DNA from: JBAXXL01 sp038206725 | Lineage (GTDB): Bacteria > Bacteroidota > Ignavibacteria > Kapaibacteriales > UBA2268 | Assembly: GCA_038206725.1 (NCBI GenBank) | Contig: JBBRAO010000063.1 | Span: 1 to 10,019, forward strand | Reading direction: 5' to 3' | DNA: 10,019 bases | In this document: positions 1 to 6,599 of the stretch, piece by piece | How positions within the stretch are numbered: the stretch's first letter is position 1 | Layout: each line of letters opens with the position of its first letter | Made by a program: the position numbers and the translations under genes | Notes under the pieces: generated by a model | Seen by the model: only the letters and a program-made list of their open reading frames with translations | The model's database searches: none | Told to the model about the DNA's origin: nothing

Positions 1-1
1 T

Positions 2-433
2 ATTGCTAATAATAAAAGTAGTATTTCCAATCTAATCGCCAGCGAATCGTATCCTATTTCCAATAAAAATATCTCAAATAAAAAGATATTGATAGCTGAA
101 GATATGGACGATAACATCGAATTACTGAAGATAATTTTAGGAGATAAAGGCGTAAGTTTATTATTTGCTCGGCATGGTTTAGATGCAATCAATTTATGCA
201 AAGCTAATGATGATATTGACTTAATTCTTATGGACATTCAGATGCCGGTTTTGAATGGTTTGGAAGCAACATCTCAAATCAAACAATTCAAACCTGATAT
301 ACCAATTATTGCTATGACAGCCTTCGCGATGGCTGAAGAAAAAGCAAAATGCTTGGAAAGAGGTTGCGATGATTATATATCTAAACCTTTTACAAAAAGT
401 GATTTAATAACCGTTATTAGCAAGCATTTATAA
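2..433 (+). CDS. C-terminal receiver (REC) domain of a signalling protein, probably a hybrid histidine kinase (5' partial)
   Basis: The reading frame is open from the left edge to the TAA at 431-433, so the true start lies outside the window. About 29 codons of Ser/Asn-rich linker precede a complete receiver domain. The domain begins KKILIAEDMDDN, whose acidic pair binds Mg2+. The phospho-acceptor Asp is in LILMDIQMP, the conserved Thr in AMTAFA and the conserved Lys in ISKPF. It ends a few residues after the last helix, with no DNA-binding output domain. An internal TTG at 89 could serve as a start, but it falls inside the first beta strand of the domain, so it is not the real start. A linker followed by a terminal receiver domain is typical of hybrid sensor kinases, where the receiver takes phosphate from the kinase core. 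The kinase part is not visible, so that assignment is inference. Confidence 0.88.
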   Translation: MANNKSSISNLIASESYPISNKNISNKKILIAEDMDDNIELLKIILGDKGVSLLFARHGLDAINLCKANDDIDLILMDIQMPVLNGLEATSQIKQFKPDIPIIAMTAFAMAEEKAKCLERGCDDYISKPFTKSDLITVISKHL

Positions 434-480
434 ACTTATTAAAATAAAGTATCAAATATCAGATAATTCTCACTATATGT

Positions 481-627
481 GTGCTTGTATGTTTCAGCGC
501 GGTATTCGATTTTGTAATTTATCAGGATTTAATGCTTATAATCAGTGCTATTGTAGCGGATTCCTATGTATTGAAATATAATAAACATGAAATCTTAAAA
601 ACAGTCCTTAAACAAGTCTTATTCTGA
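481..627 (+). CDS. Possible 48-residue hydrophobic small protein or remnant of a membrane-protein gene
   Basis: This frame is open from 448 to a TGA at 625-627, and GTG at 481 is the first usable start. The peptide is strongly hydrophobic in its first 28 residues (VLVCFSAVFDFVIYQD, then LMLIISAIVAD) and ends in a lysine-rich tail (KYNKHEILKTVLKQVLF). That pattern fits one or two membrane segments with a basic cytoplasmic end. The strong terminator at 630-670 begins only 3 nt after the stop. No ribosome binding site is visible and I do not recognise a family. It may be the 3' tail of a decayed transporter gene, a real small membrane protein, or a chance open frame. The terminator could equally serve the upstream receiver gene. 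Confidence 0.27.
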   Translation: MLVCFSAVFDFVIYQDLMLIISAIVADSYVLKYNKHEILKTVLKQVLF

Positions 628-629
628 TA

Positions 630-670
630 AAAAAGATGTTCAACACCCTCAAGGTTTTGAACATCTTTTT
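630..670 (+). terminator. Rho-independent terminator, possibly bidirectional
   Basis: A perfect 14-bp stem is formed by AAAAAGATGTTCAA (630-643) and TTGAACATCTTTTT (657-670). Inside the loop a further ACC/GGT pairing continues the stem after one mismatch. The right arm ends in a T run and the left arm starts with an A run, so it could also stop transcription from the other strand. It separates the signalling gene and the doubtful small frame from the feoAB group. Confidence 0.85.
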
Positions 671-704
671 ATTTTCTCAAAATAATTCGCCTGCTTTTTC
701 GTTT

Positions 705-723
705 TTAGGTTAAACTAAACCAA
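705..723 (+). promoter_or_regulatory. Candidate DtxR/IdeR-type iron box before feoAB
   Basis: The 19 bases TTAGGTTAAACTAAACCAA match 15 of 19 positions of the classical DtxR/IdeR consensus TTAGGTTAGSCTAACCTAA. The site is a partial inverted repeat and ends 7 nt before the feoAB start codon. Iron-loaded DtxR/IdeR repressors commonly control iron-uptake genes, so the position fits iron repression of feoAB. The regulator is not in the window and the match was made by eye. It also overlaps the region where the ribosome would bind. No convincing core promoter was found just upstream. Confidence 0.5.
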
Positions 724-730
724 AAGATAA

Positions 731-3220
731 ATGGACGCAAATATAAAGAATCTACGCCTATCGGATTTAAAAACCGGTGAAGAAGGCATTATAACGAAAG
801 TACTTGGTCACGGTGCATTCAGACAGAGAATAACTGAAATGGGCTTTGTAAAAGGGAAAAAAGTAACAGTAGTCAAAAACGCCCCTTTACAAGACCCGAT
901 AGAATATGCTATAATGGATTACCGCGTTTCTCTCCGCCGAAGCGAAGCCGCTTTGGTTGAAGTTATATCAGCGGATTTGGATAATGAGATTAGCGACGCC
1001 GTTTTCGAAGGAACCATTGACGAGGAAACTCTTAAAATTTCAGCACTTGAAAAAGGAAATACCATTAATATAGCCCTTGTTGGCAACCCAAATTCAGGTA
1101 AAACTACTCTTTTTAATTACGCATCGGGCTCACACGAGCACGTTGGCAACTATGGTGGTGTTACTGTTGGTGCAAAAGAGGCGATTTTCCGAAAGAATTC
1201 TTATACATTTAAAATCACAGATCTACCCGGAACGTATTCAATATCGGAGTATTCCCCCGAAGAACTTTATGTAAGAGCGCATTTGACTGATAAGATGCCG
1301 GATATAGTCGTGAATGTTCTCGACGCATCCAACATCGAGCGCAATATGTTTTTGACAACTCAACTTATTGATATGAATATCAAGGTTGTCATTGCACTGA
1401 ATATGTACGACGAATTAGAAAAACGCAACGTGAAATTCGATTTTTTAGCTTTAGGAAAACTGCTCGGCATTCCCATTGTACCCACCGTAGCTTCTCGAGG
1501 TAAAGGTCTTGATGAACTCTTCGACAAACTCATCGAAGTTTATGAAGACCGCGACCCAAGCGTACGCCATATACATATAAACTATGGTTTCGATATTGAA
1601 ACCGCTATCAAAGCAATCCAAAAAGAAATCCGCTTCAATTGTGAAATAACCGATAGACTTTCTTCGCGCTATTTAGCAATTAAGCTAATTGAAAATGATA
1701 AAAGCACAAAAGCGGAATTAAAACGCTACAACAATTTTGAAAAAATTAAAGAAATTACCATACACTCAATTGAAAAATTGGAAAAAGAATATTGTGAAAA
1801 ATCAGAAACAATAATCACCGATGCTAAATACGGTTTCATTGACGGTGCTTTGAAAGAAACCTATTTTATTGATAAAAAAGATAAACGGGTTAAGAAAAAA
1901 GAGCTCGATGACTTGCTGACTCATAAATTCTGGGGTTTTCCGATATTTTTTATTCTAATGGGGCTTATGTTCCAAGCTACTTTTTCGTTAGGACACTATC
2001 CAATGACTTGGATCGACAGCGCTGTTCACTTGCTTAGCCGCATTATCCAAAATTCGATGGCAGAAGGTGCATTGCGTGATTTAATTGTGGATGGTATTAT
2101 CGGCGGCGTCGGTGGTGTTATAGTATTCCTTCCCAATATATTGATACTCTTTTTCTTTATCTCGTTGATGGAAGATACCGGATATATGGCGCGTGCGGCT
2201 TTTATTATGGATAAGTTGATGCATAAAATCGGTTTGCACGGTAAATCCTTTATTCCGCTTATTATGGGCTTTGGCTGTAATGTGCCTGCAATAATGGCTA
2301 CACGGACTTTGGAAAATCGTAAAGACAGAATTCTAACTATGATTATAACTCCATTTATGTCTTGTAGTGCGAGATTGACCGTTTATGTATTGCTTATATC
2401 TGCATTTTTCCCAAAAAATCAGGGTATGGTGCTGTTTTCTATATATATTATCGGTATTCTATTAGCTATTATTGTTGCTGTTGTGTTAAAAAAAGTAGTT
2501 TTTGCTAAAGAGGATGTGCCTTTTGTTATGGAGCTTCCACCCTACCGAATCCCTACATTAAAAAATACAACCGTCCACGTTTGGATGAAAGCCGTTCAAT
2601 ATTTAAGGAAGATGGGAAGTGTCATCTTATTGGCTTCAATTTTAATTTGGGCTATGGTATATTTCCCACGGGATATAAAATATTCTACAAATTATAATGA
2701 ACAAATAAAATCCATTAATGAGAATAGAACTTTAACTATCAATGAAAAAACAAAATTAACACATCAGTTAGAAATTAGAAAAACCGCTGAGCATCAAGAA
2801 AAGTCTTACATCGGCAGACTTGGGCACGCAATTGAACCAATATTAGCACCTTTGGGGTATGATTGGAAAATGGGTGTCAGCATTATTGCCGGTTTAGCGG
2901 CAAAAGAAATAATTGTTAGCACGATGGGAGTATTATACCAAGCTGATAATGATCCCACAGTCTCCGATAAATCACTCAAAGATAAAATAATTGATCAAAA
3001 GCATTCCATCGGACCACTAAAAGGTCAAAAAGTATATTCTCCATTAGTCGCTTATGGATTTATGCTGTTTATATTAATTTATTTCCCTTGTGTTGCAGTT
3101 ATAGCGGCTATAAGGAAAGAAGCTAATTGGAAATGGGCCGCTTTTACGCTAACATATACTACATTTATGGCTTGGTTAATAGCTTTCGCTGTCTATCAAA
3201 TCGGCAGTTTATTCATTTAA
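731..3220 (+). CDS. feoB: FeoA-FeoB fusion ferrous iron transporter
   Basis: This inner-membrane protein of 829 residues imports Fe2+. Residues 1-80 are a FeoA-type SH3-like domain (LSDLKTGEEG... RITEMGF... VSLRRSEA). A linker leads to the G domain: G1 GNPNSGKT at 118-125, G3 DLPG at 164-167, G4 NMYD at 224-227 and a G5-like SRGKG near 255-259. After a helical spacer come the membrane helices from about residue 395. They include the gate repeats with the conserved cysteines in GFGCNVPA and PFMSCSARL, and a C-terminal set ending in ALTYTTFMAWLIAFAVYQIG-type helices. FeoA is a separate gene in Escherichia coli, while the fusion is common in Bacteroidota. The ATG at 731 directly precedes the FeoA domain. 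A candidate iron box lies just upstream, and the Cys-rich gene follows after 11 nt. Confidence 0.97.
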   Translation: MDANIKNLRLSDLKTGEEGIITKVLGHGAFRQRITEMGFVKGKKVTVVKNAPLQDPIEYAIMDYRVSLRRSEAALVEVISADLDNEISDAVFEGTIDEETLKISALEKGNTINIALVGNPNSGKTTLFNYASGSHEHVGNYGGVTVGAKEAIFRKNSYTFKITDLPGTYSISEYSPEELYVRAHLTDKMPDIVVNVLDASNIERNMFLTTQLIDMNIKVVIALNMYDELEKRNVKFDFLALGKLLGIPIVPTVASRGKGLDELFDKLIEVYEDRDPSVRHIHINYGFDIETAIKAIQKEIRFNCEITDRLSSRYLAIKLIENDKSTKAELKRYNNFEKIKEITIHSIEKLEKEYCEKSETIITDAKYGFIDGALKETYFIDKKDKRVKKKELDDLLTHKFWGFPIFFILMGLMFQATFSLGHYPMTWIDSAVHLLSRIIQNSMAEGALRDLIVDGIIGGVGGVIVFLPNILILFFFISLMEDTGYMARAAFIMDKLMHKIGLHGKSFIPLIMGFGCNVPAIMATRTLENRKDRILTMIITPFMSCSARLTVYVLLISAFFPKNQGMVLFSIYIIGILLAIIVAVVLKKVVFAKEDVPFVMELPPYRIPTLKNTTVHVWMKAVQYLRKMGSVILLASILIWAMVYFPRDIKYSTNYNEQIKSINENRTLTINEKTKLTHQLEIRKTAEHQEKSYIGRLGHAIEPILAPLGYDWKMGVSIIAGLAAKEIIVSTMGVLYQADNDPTVSDKSLKDKIIDQKHSIGPLKGQKVYSPLVAYGFMLFILIYFPCVAVIAAIRKEANWKWAAFTLTYTTFMAWLIAFAVYQIGSLFI

Positions 3221-3231
3221 ATGAAATTTTT

Positions 3232-3426
3232 ATGATACAAAATATAATTGTTTACATTATACTCGCAGTCGCCGCTTTTTTTGCGGTTTATAAAATATTT
3301 TCTAAACGGAAAAAGAAAAGTTTAAAGGACTGTGAATCCTGCGCTGACGATAATGCTGATTGCCAGCCGGATTATTCCGGATGTGGTAATTGCGCTTTAA
3401 AGCAAAATTGTCAAAAAATACCCTAA
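3232..3426 (+). CDS. FeoB-associated Cys-rich membrane protein
   Basis: This 64-residue protein has one N-terminal membrane helix (residues 3-23), a basic stop-transfer stretch (SKRKKKS) and a soluble tail with six cysteines: C34, C37, C44, C51, C54 and C60. This architecture, directly behind feoB, is that of the FeoB-associated Cys-rich membrane proteins. They are thought to support Fe2+ transport, perhaps by binding iron or another metal, but their exact role is not settled. I chose the ATG at 3232, 11 nt after the feoB stop. A longer frame from 3127 would overlap feoB by about 90 bases and add residues that are only feoB read in another frame. It is probably co-transcribed with feoAB. Confidence 0.85.
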   Translation: MIQNIIVYIILAVAAFFAVYKIFSKRKKKSLKDCESCADDNADCQPDYSGCGNCALKQNCQKIP

Positions 3427-3511
3427 TTAATATATACTTTTTTCGTAAATTTACGTAATTGAAAATTCGTTTTTAAATATTTTCGATTTAATAATAATTT
3501 CAGCGGTTTAT
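3427..3511. other. Spacer between the Cys-rich gene and the porin, with a 12-bp palindrome
   Basis: This very AT-rich 85-nt gap contains the perfect palindrome CGTAAATTTACG at 3444-3455, 57 nt before the porin start. It could be an operator, but it does not resemble the iron box before feoAB, and short palindromes also arise by chance in such sequence. A TATTTTCG at 3478-3485 is one mismatch from the Bacteroidota -7 element but has no well-spaced -33 partner. No terminator is seen, so readthrough from feoAB into the porin gene is possible. Confidence 0.3.
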
Positions 3512-4654
3512 ATGAAATCTAAATTTACTTTATTTTTTCTGATTTTCACTTCCACCGTTTTGCTTTTTACTCCGTTTGGACTACAATCGCAAACCGATAG
3601 CTTGTCCAACCAAAGAGCTTTTCACTGGAATGTGCTTTACACCGGCGATTTAGTATCAAATTTTGACGGCGGAATAAAAACTGGAACAATGTACTTGGGT
3701 TTAGCTAATTTGAAATTTGGACTGGATTTTGAAAAAGCAGGTTGGTGGAATGGCGGTAAACTTTCTGTAAATATGGCAAATACCCACGGTGGACAACCAT
3801 CATTAGCATTGGTCGGCGATTTCCAAGGCGTTTCCAATATCGAAGCCGGAAATCTAACATTTCTTTTTGAATTATGGTATAAGCAAAGATTTGGTTCCGT
3901 TATATTCACTCTTGGTCTTCAGGACTTAAACGTAACTTTTGCCACAACGGAAAATGGTGCCTTATTCAACAATAGTTCGTTCGGTATTCAATCAAGTATT
4001 GCGGACAACATACCAACTCCAATTTTCCCACTTACCGGGTTGGGTGCAATGATCGAGTGGGAAATAAATAAGGATTTTTCCGTTCATACAGCACTATTCG
4101 ACGGTACACCGGATGATTTTGAGAACAATCCATATAACATAAATTGGAAGTTGAGTAATGATGATGGGTATTTAACAGTTTGCGAAATACAAATTCACAA
4201 AAGTTTAATAAAAGATTTACCCGGAACTTACAAAATCGGAGGATACTTTCATGAACATAACGACAATACTGTAATGGAGCAAGAAAATGGCGGAGTCTAT
4301 TTTATCGCCGATCAGACCATTTGCTCACAAGGCAATTCGAATTTATCGCTATTTTCACAAATCGGCTTTAGTCCAAAATCAAAAAATAACCATAATCATT
4401 ATTATAGTTTAGGTTTGAATTGCACAGGTATTTTTGGACGCTTGAATGATATTGCGGGTTTGGCAGTTGCTTATGCAGGTATCGATAATAATGCCGTTGG
4501 AAGTGAAACAGCGGTGGAACTTACATATCAATTACAATTGAATAAGTATATATATTTACGACCGGACATACAATACATTATTAATCCGGCGGGAACTGAC
4601 CTAAAGCTCAAAAATGCTTTAGTAGGTTTTCTACGAATTGGAATAAAAATCTAA
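3512..4654 (+). CDS. OprB-like outer-membrane porin
   Basis: This 380-residue protein has a clear signal peptide: MKSKF, then a hydrophobic core, with probable cleavage near LQS-Q at residues 26-27. The rest is a beta-barrel with alternating aromatic strands. The segment GLDFEKAGWWNGGKLSVNMANTHGG, the motif FTLGLQDLN and the ending RPDIQYIINPAGTDLK... LVGFLRIGIKI resemble the carbohydrate-selective OprB porin family. The family name does not prove sugar specificity here. The last residue is Ile rather than the frequent C-terminal Phe. The gene lies between iron-transport genes and a flavodoxin (18-nt gap), so it may serve as an outer-membrane route used with FeoAB. That role is inferred from position only. 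Confidence 0.8.
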   Translation: MKSKFTLFFLIFTSTVLLFTPFGLQSQTDSLSNQRAFHWNVLYTGDLVSNFDGGIKTGTMYLGLANLKFGLDFEKAGWWNGGKLSVNMANTHGGQPSLALVGDFQGVSNIEAGNLTFLFELWYKQRFGSVIFTLGLQDLNVTFATTENGALFNNSSFGIQSSIADNIPTPIFPLTGLGAMIEWEINKDFSVHTALFDGTPDDFENNPYNINWKLSNDDGYLTVCEIQIHKSLIKDLPGTYKIGGYFHEHNDNTVMEQENGGVYFIADQTICSQGNSNLSLFSQIGFSPKSKNNHNHYYSLGLNCTGIFGRLNDIAGLAVAYAGIDNNAVGSETAVELTYQLQLNKYIYLRPDIQYIINPAGTDLKLKNALVGFLRIGIKI

Positions 4655-4672
4655 TAAATCAAGAGAATATAA

Positions 4673-5086
4673 ATGAAAAAAGCAATAATTATATACAACA
4701 GTAAAACAGGCAATACAAAGCACTTTGCCGGTGAAATTAACAAGTTTCTTAAAACATACGATATAGAATCGGAGGCGGTATCAATATTTGATTATAAACC
4801 CGAACTTATTACCGAATCCGATATCATATTATTAGGGTGCTGGACAAGCGGATGGATGGTGATGTTTCAGCATCCCCAAAAAGTATGGAAGGAATTTGCT
4901 AATAAACTACCTGACTTATCCCCAAAAAAAGTTGCGCTTTTTACAACTTATAAAATAGCAACAGGCGGTATGTTTAAAAATATGAAAAAGCACTTAAGGC
5001 TAAATATTCAACGGGAAATTCCGATTATCAAATCCCGAAAAGGTGTATTAACTGACTCTGATAAATCCATATTAGAACACCTCTAA
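4673..5086 (+). CDS. Short flavodoxin-family protein
   Basis: This 137-residue cytoplasmic protein opens with MKKAIIIYNSKTGNTKHFAGEI. The SKTGNTK loop is the phosphate-binding loop for FMN. The segment DIILLGCWTSGWMVMFQHP matches the second FMN loop with an aromatic residue, and VALFTTYKIATGG fits the third. Flavodoxins carry low-potential electrons and often replace ferredoxin under iron limitation. At 137 residues it is near the short end of the family, and the C-terminal part (KSRKGVLTDSDKSILEHL) is brief. It follows the porin after 18 nt, with AAGAGAA upstream of the ATG as a weak ribosome binding site. Its place behind feoAB suggests iron-linked expression. It might instead donate electrons to the downstream Hdr-type enzymes. 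Confidence 0.85.
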   Translation: MKKAIIIYNSKTGNTKHFAGEINKFLKTYDIESEAVSIFDYKPELITESDIILLGCWTSGWMVMFQHPQKVWKEFANKLPDLSPKKVALFTTYKIATGGMFKNMKKHLRLNIQREIPIIKSRKGVLTDSDKSILEHL

Positions 5087-5127
5087 CATAAAAAGACTTT
5101 TTTGTCCGATTAACACCTGTGAAAAAG

Positions 5128-5158
5128 TTTGGTTATTAAAATAAATTGTGTATTTTTG
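5128..5158 (+). promoter_or_regulatory. Bacteroidota-type promoter before the DsrE gene
   Basis: A -33 element TTTG (5128-5131) is followed after 19 nt by TATTTTTG (5151-5158), an exact match to the Bacteroidota -7 consensus TAnnTTTG. Transcription would start a few bases downstream, near 5164, giving a leader of roughly 95 nt before the DsrE start codon. The motif lies in a 174-nt gap without genes, where a promoter is expected. It supports dsrE-tusA being a unit separate from the porin and flavodoxin genes. Confidence 0.65.
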
Positions 5159-5182
5159 TAAGATTCATATTTTAAAAAACCG

Positions 5183-5240
5183 TTAGGCTTTTTGCTATTT
5201 TTAGTTAAAACAGTTAAAAATAAATGATAGCAAAACCTAA
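5183..5240 (+). promoter_or_regulatory. Long hairpin in the 5' leader of dsrE-tusA
   Basis: The leader can fold into an extended stem. TAGG (5184-5187) pairs with CCTA (5236-5239), TTTT (5189-5192) with AAAA (5232-5235), and GCTAT (5194-5198) with ATAGC (5227-5231), with single-base bulges at 5188 and 5193. Inside, ATTTTTA (5197-5203) can pair with TAAAAAT (5215-5221); this overlaps the lower stem by two bases, so the two share an edge. It lies between the promoter and the start codon and is not followed by a T run, so it is not a terminator. It may affect mRNA stability or translation. I do not recognise it as a known riboswitch. Confidence 0.4.
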
Positions 5241-5260
5241 ATTAAACAATAGAAGATATT

Positions 5261-5806
5261 ATGGAAACTAATTTAGACAAAGAATTCCTGGAATTACAAA
5301 AAAAAGTAGCCAAGTTGGAAAAGGGTACCAAAGACCAACTAACAATGGTTATTTTTTCCGGTGATTTGGATAAGATCATTGCGGCTATGATAATTAGTGT
5401 CGGTGCCGCCGCTATGGATACTCAAGTTAAGTTATTCTTTACATTTTGGGCTACAGCCGCCTTACGCGACCCCAAAAAAGGTGTAAAAGGAAAAACTTTT
5501 ATGGGTAAAATGTTTGGTATGATGCTCCCTAAAGGACCACCAAAACTAAAACTATCCAATATGCACATGGCTGGCATGGGAAGCAAAATGATAAAAGGAC
5601 TTATGAAAAAAAATAATGTCCCATCACTTCAAGAAATGTTTGAAACCGCTGGTGAATTAGGGATACAAATCAATGTTTGTGAAATGTCAATGAATCTGAT
5701 GGGTATGAAAAGAGAAGAATTTATTGATTATCCAAATATGACTGTTTGTGGCGTGGCTACTTTTTTAGCAGACGCCGGTGAAAGTAAAGTACAATTATTT
5801 ATTTAA
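5261..5806 (+). CDS. DsrE-family (DsrE2-like) sulfur-transfer protein
   Basis: This 181-residue protein begins with a short coiled-coil-like helix (EFLELQKKVAKLEK). The DsrE/DsrF/DrsH-like fold follows: LTMVIFSGDLDKIIAAMIISVGAAAMDTQVKLFFTFW. Two cysteines stand out. C140 in INVCEMSMNLMG is the usual position of the persulfide-carrying cysteine in this group, and C163 is in TVCGVATFL. The Met- and Gly-rich middle (KMFGMMLPKG, MHMAGMGSKM) is characteristic of the DsrE2-type branch. DsrE-family proteins take part in sulfur relay, often with TusA and enzymes of the Dsr or Hdr-like pathways. The tusA gene follows after 20 nt. Whether it works in sulfur oxidation, in thiolation or in polysulfide handling cannot be told from sequence. 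The ATG at 5261 lies about 95 nt from the predicted transcription start. Confidence 0.88.
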   Translation: METNLDKEFLELQKKVAKLEKGTKDQLTMVIFSGDLDKIIAAMIISVGAAAMDTQVKLFFTFWATAALRDPKKGVKGKTFMGKMFGMMLPKGPPKLKLSNMHMAGMGSKMIKGLMKKNNVPSLQEMFETAGELGIQINVCEMSMNLMGMKREEFIDYPNMTVCGVATFLADAGESKVQLFI

Positions 5807-5826
5807 AAAATATAAAGAGAAATATA

Positions 5827-6078
5827 ATGACAAAAGAAGAAGCAAACGCAATGAACGTCGCATCAATAATTGATGCTCGCGGAACAGCTTGCCCGGGTCC
5901 GCTATTGGCCGCAAAAAAGGGTATTGGCGAATTAGAATCCGGTGATATTATGGAAATTTTATCCGCAGACGAAGGAACAAAACACGATATTCCTCGCTGG
6001 TGCGAAAAAATGGAACACGATTTCCTGGGCACGGTTGAAGAAGATAGCTACACAAGGTTGTTTTTAAGAAAAGCATAA
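5827..6078 (+). CDS. tusA: TusA-family sulfur carrier protein
   Basis: This 83-residue protein carries the TusA signature CPGP (C22-P25) after the first strand (IIDARGTACPGPLLAAKKGI). The Cys holds sulfur as a persulfide and hands it on. The remainder has the family's two-layer pattern: GDIMEILSADEGTKHDIPRWCEKMEHDFLG, then strand-forming TRLFLRK. A second Cys occurs in RWCEKM, a position often occupied in this family. TusA serves in tRNA thiolation in Escherichia coli and in sulfur oxidation elsewhere. Pairing with a DsrE-family gene (20-nt gap) and nearby hdr-like genes points to sulfur relay in energy metabolism, which is inference. A strong terminator starts 5 nt after the stop. Confidence 0.93.
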   Translation: MTKEEANAMNVASIIDARGTACPGPLLAAKKGIGELESGDIMEILSADEGTKHDIPRWCEKMEHDFLGTVEEDSYTRLFLRKA

Positions 6079-6083
6079 TCACG

Positions 6084-6120
6084 AACAGATAAATCAAAAG
6101 TTTGGTTTATCTGTTTTTTT
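6084..6120 (+). terminator. Rho-independent terminator after tusA
   Basis: AACAGATAAATCAA (6084-6097) pairs with TTGGTTTATCTGTT (6102-6115) over 14 bp with one G-T wobble. The loop is AAGT and the stem is followed by a run of T to 6120. It lies between tusA and the MvhD-like gene, so it ends the dsrE-tusA transcript at least partly. Because no good promoter is seen before the next gene, partial readthrough is possible. Confidence 0.82.
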
Positions 6121-6146
6121 ATTATTGAAAAAATAAATGATTGAAA

Positions 6147-6575
6147 ATGGAAACAGAAGTTTTTAGACCAAAAATTCTTGTCTTTTCAACAGATAAGATA
6201 TCCGATCCCGGTATTGATCAAGCTGGTTTACGGAAAATTCATTATTCACCGTCAGTTTATGTGATTAGTTTGCCTTGCTCATCGGGTATTAAACCTCGAT
6301 GGATAATGCACGCCTTCGAACAAGGTTTTGATGGTGTTTTTATAGCGGCCGATGGACACGAATGTTCATATAGCCCAAATTGTTCCGAATACACGAACAA
6401 TATTATTTTAGAAGCGCAAGTAATGATGAAAGAGAACAATATCAGCCCTAAACGTATTCGTATGGCGGCGATTTGCTCTGTTTGCGCTGAACCGTTTTCC
6501 AATCATATGGATAACTTTAGTAAAATCTTATCGGAAATAGGAAAAATTGGATCAGAGAATATAGTTAAAGAATAA
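6147..6575 (+). CDS. MvhD-like (F420-non-reducing hydrogenase iron-sulfur subunit D family) protein with altered cysteines
   Basis: This protein of about 142 residues matches the MvhD pattern: DQAGLRKIHYSPSVYVISLPCSSGIKPRWIMHAFEQGFDGVFIAADGHECSYSPNC, then ISPKRIRMAAI and a C-terminal helix. MvhD carries a [2Fe-2S] cluster and passes electrons into HdrA. The retained cysteines are C44 (LPCSSG), C73 and C79 (HECSYSPNC). The usual first pair, in a CNWC-like motif after the first strand, is replaced here by FSTDKISD, while an extra CSVC pair appears at 110-113. Cluster binding may therefore differ or be lost. The start is either the ATG at 6147 or a TTG at 6141; I prefer ATG. The next gene, an HdrA fusion, begins 24 nt after the stop, consistent with an mvhD-hdrA unit. 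Confidence 0.78.
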   Translation: METEVFRPKILVFSTDKISDPGIDQAGLRKIHYSPSVYVISLPCSSGIKPRWIMHAFEQGFDGVFIAADGHECSYSPNCSEYTNNIILEAQVMMKENNISPKRIRMAAICSVCAEPFSNHMDNFSKILSEIGKIGSENIVKE

Positions 6576-6599
6576 ATAAATAAATCTAAATAAATTGAT

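Noticed and set aside
657..686. A sigma70-like TTGAAC ... AATAAT pair before feoAB
   Set aside because: The -35 part lies within the terminator stem, the match is partial, and the group uses a different promoter consensus; too weak to list.
1077..1274. A 65-codon + strand frame inside feoAB
   Set aside because: It overlaps the conserved GTPase motifs of feoB in another frame and its translation looks like no protein family.
3127..3231. A longer start for the Cys-rich protein at ATG 3127
   Set aside because: The extension lies within the end of feoB in another frame, has no membrane-protein logic of its own, and a good ATG at 3232 gives the expected family length.
5087..5127. A possible terminator after the flavodoxin (AAAAAGACTTTTTTG)
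   Set aside because: The complementary arms leave no room for a stable loop; the T run is simple AT-rich sequence.
6101..6127. TTTG ... TATTATTG as a promoter for the MvhD-like gene
   Set aside because: The spacing is only 15 nt, the -7 element has a mismatch, and the TTTG lies within the terminator stem.
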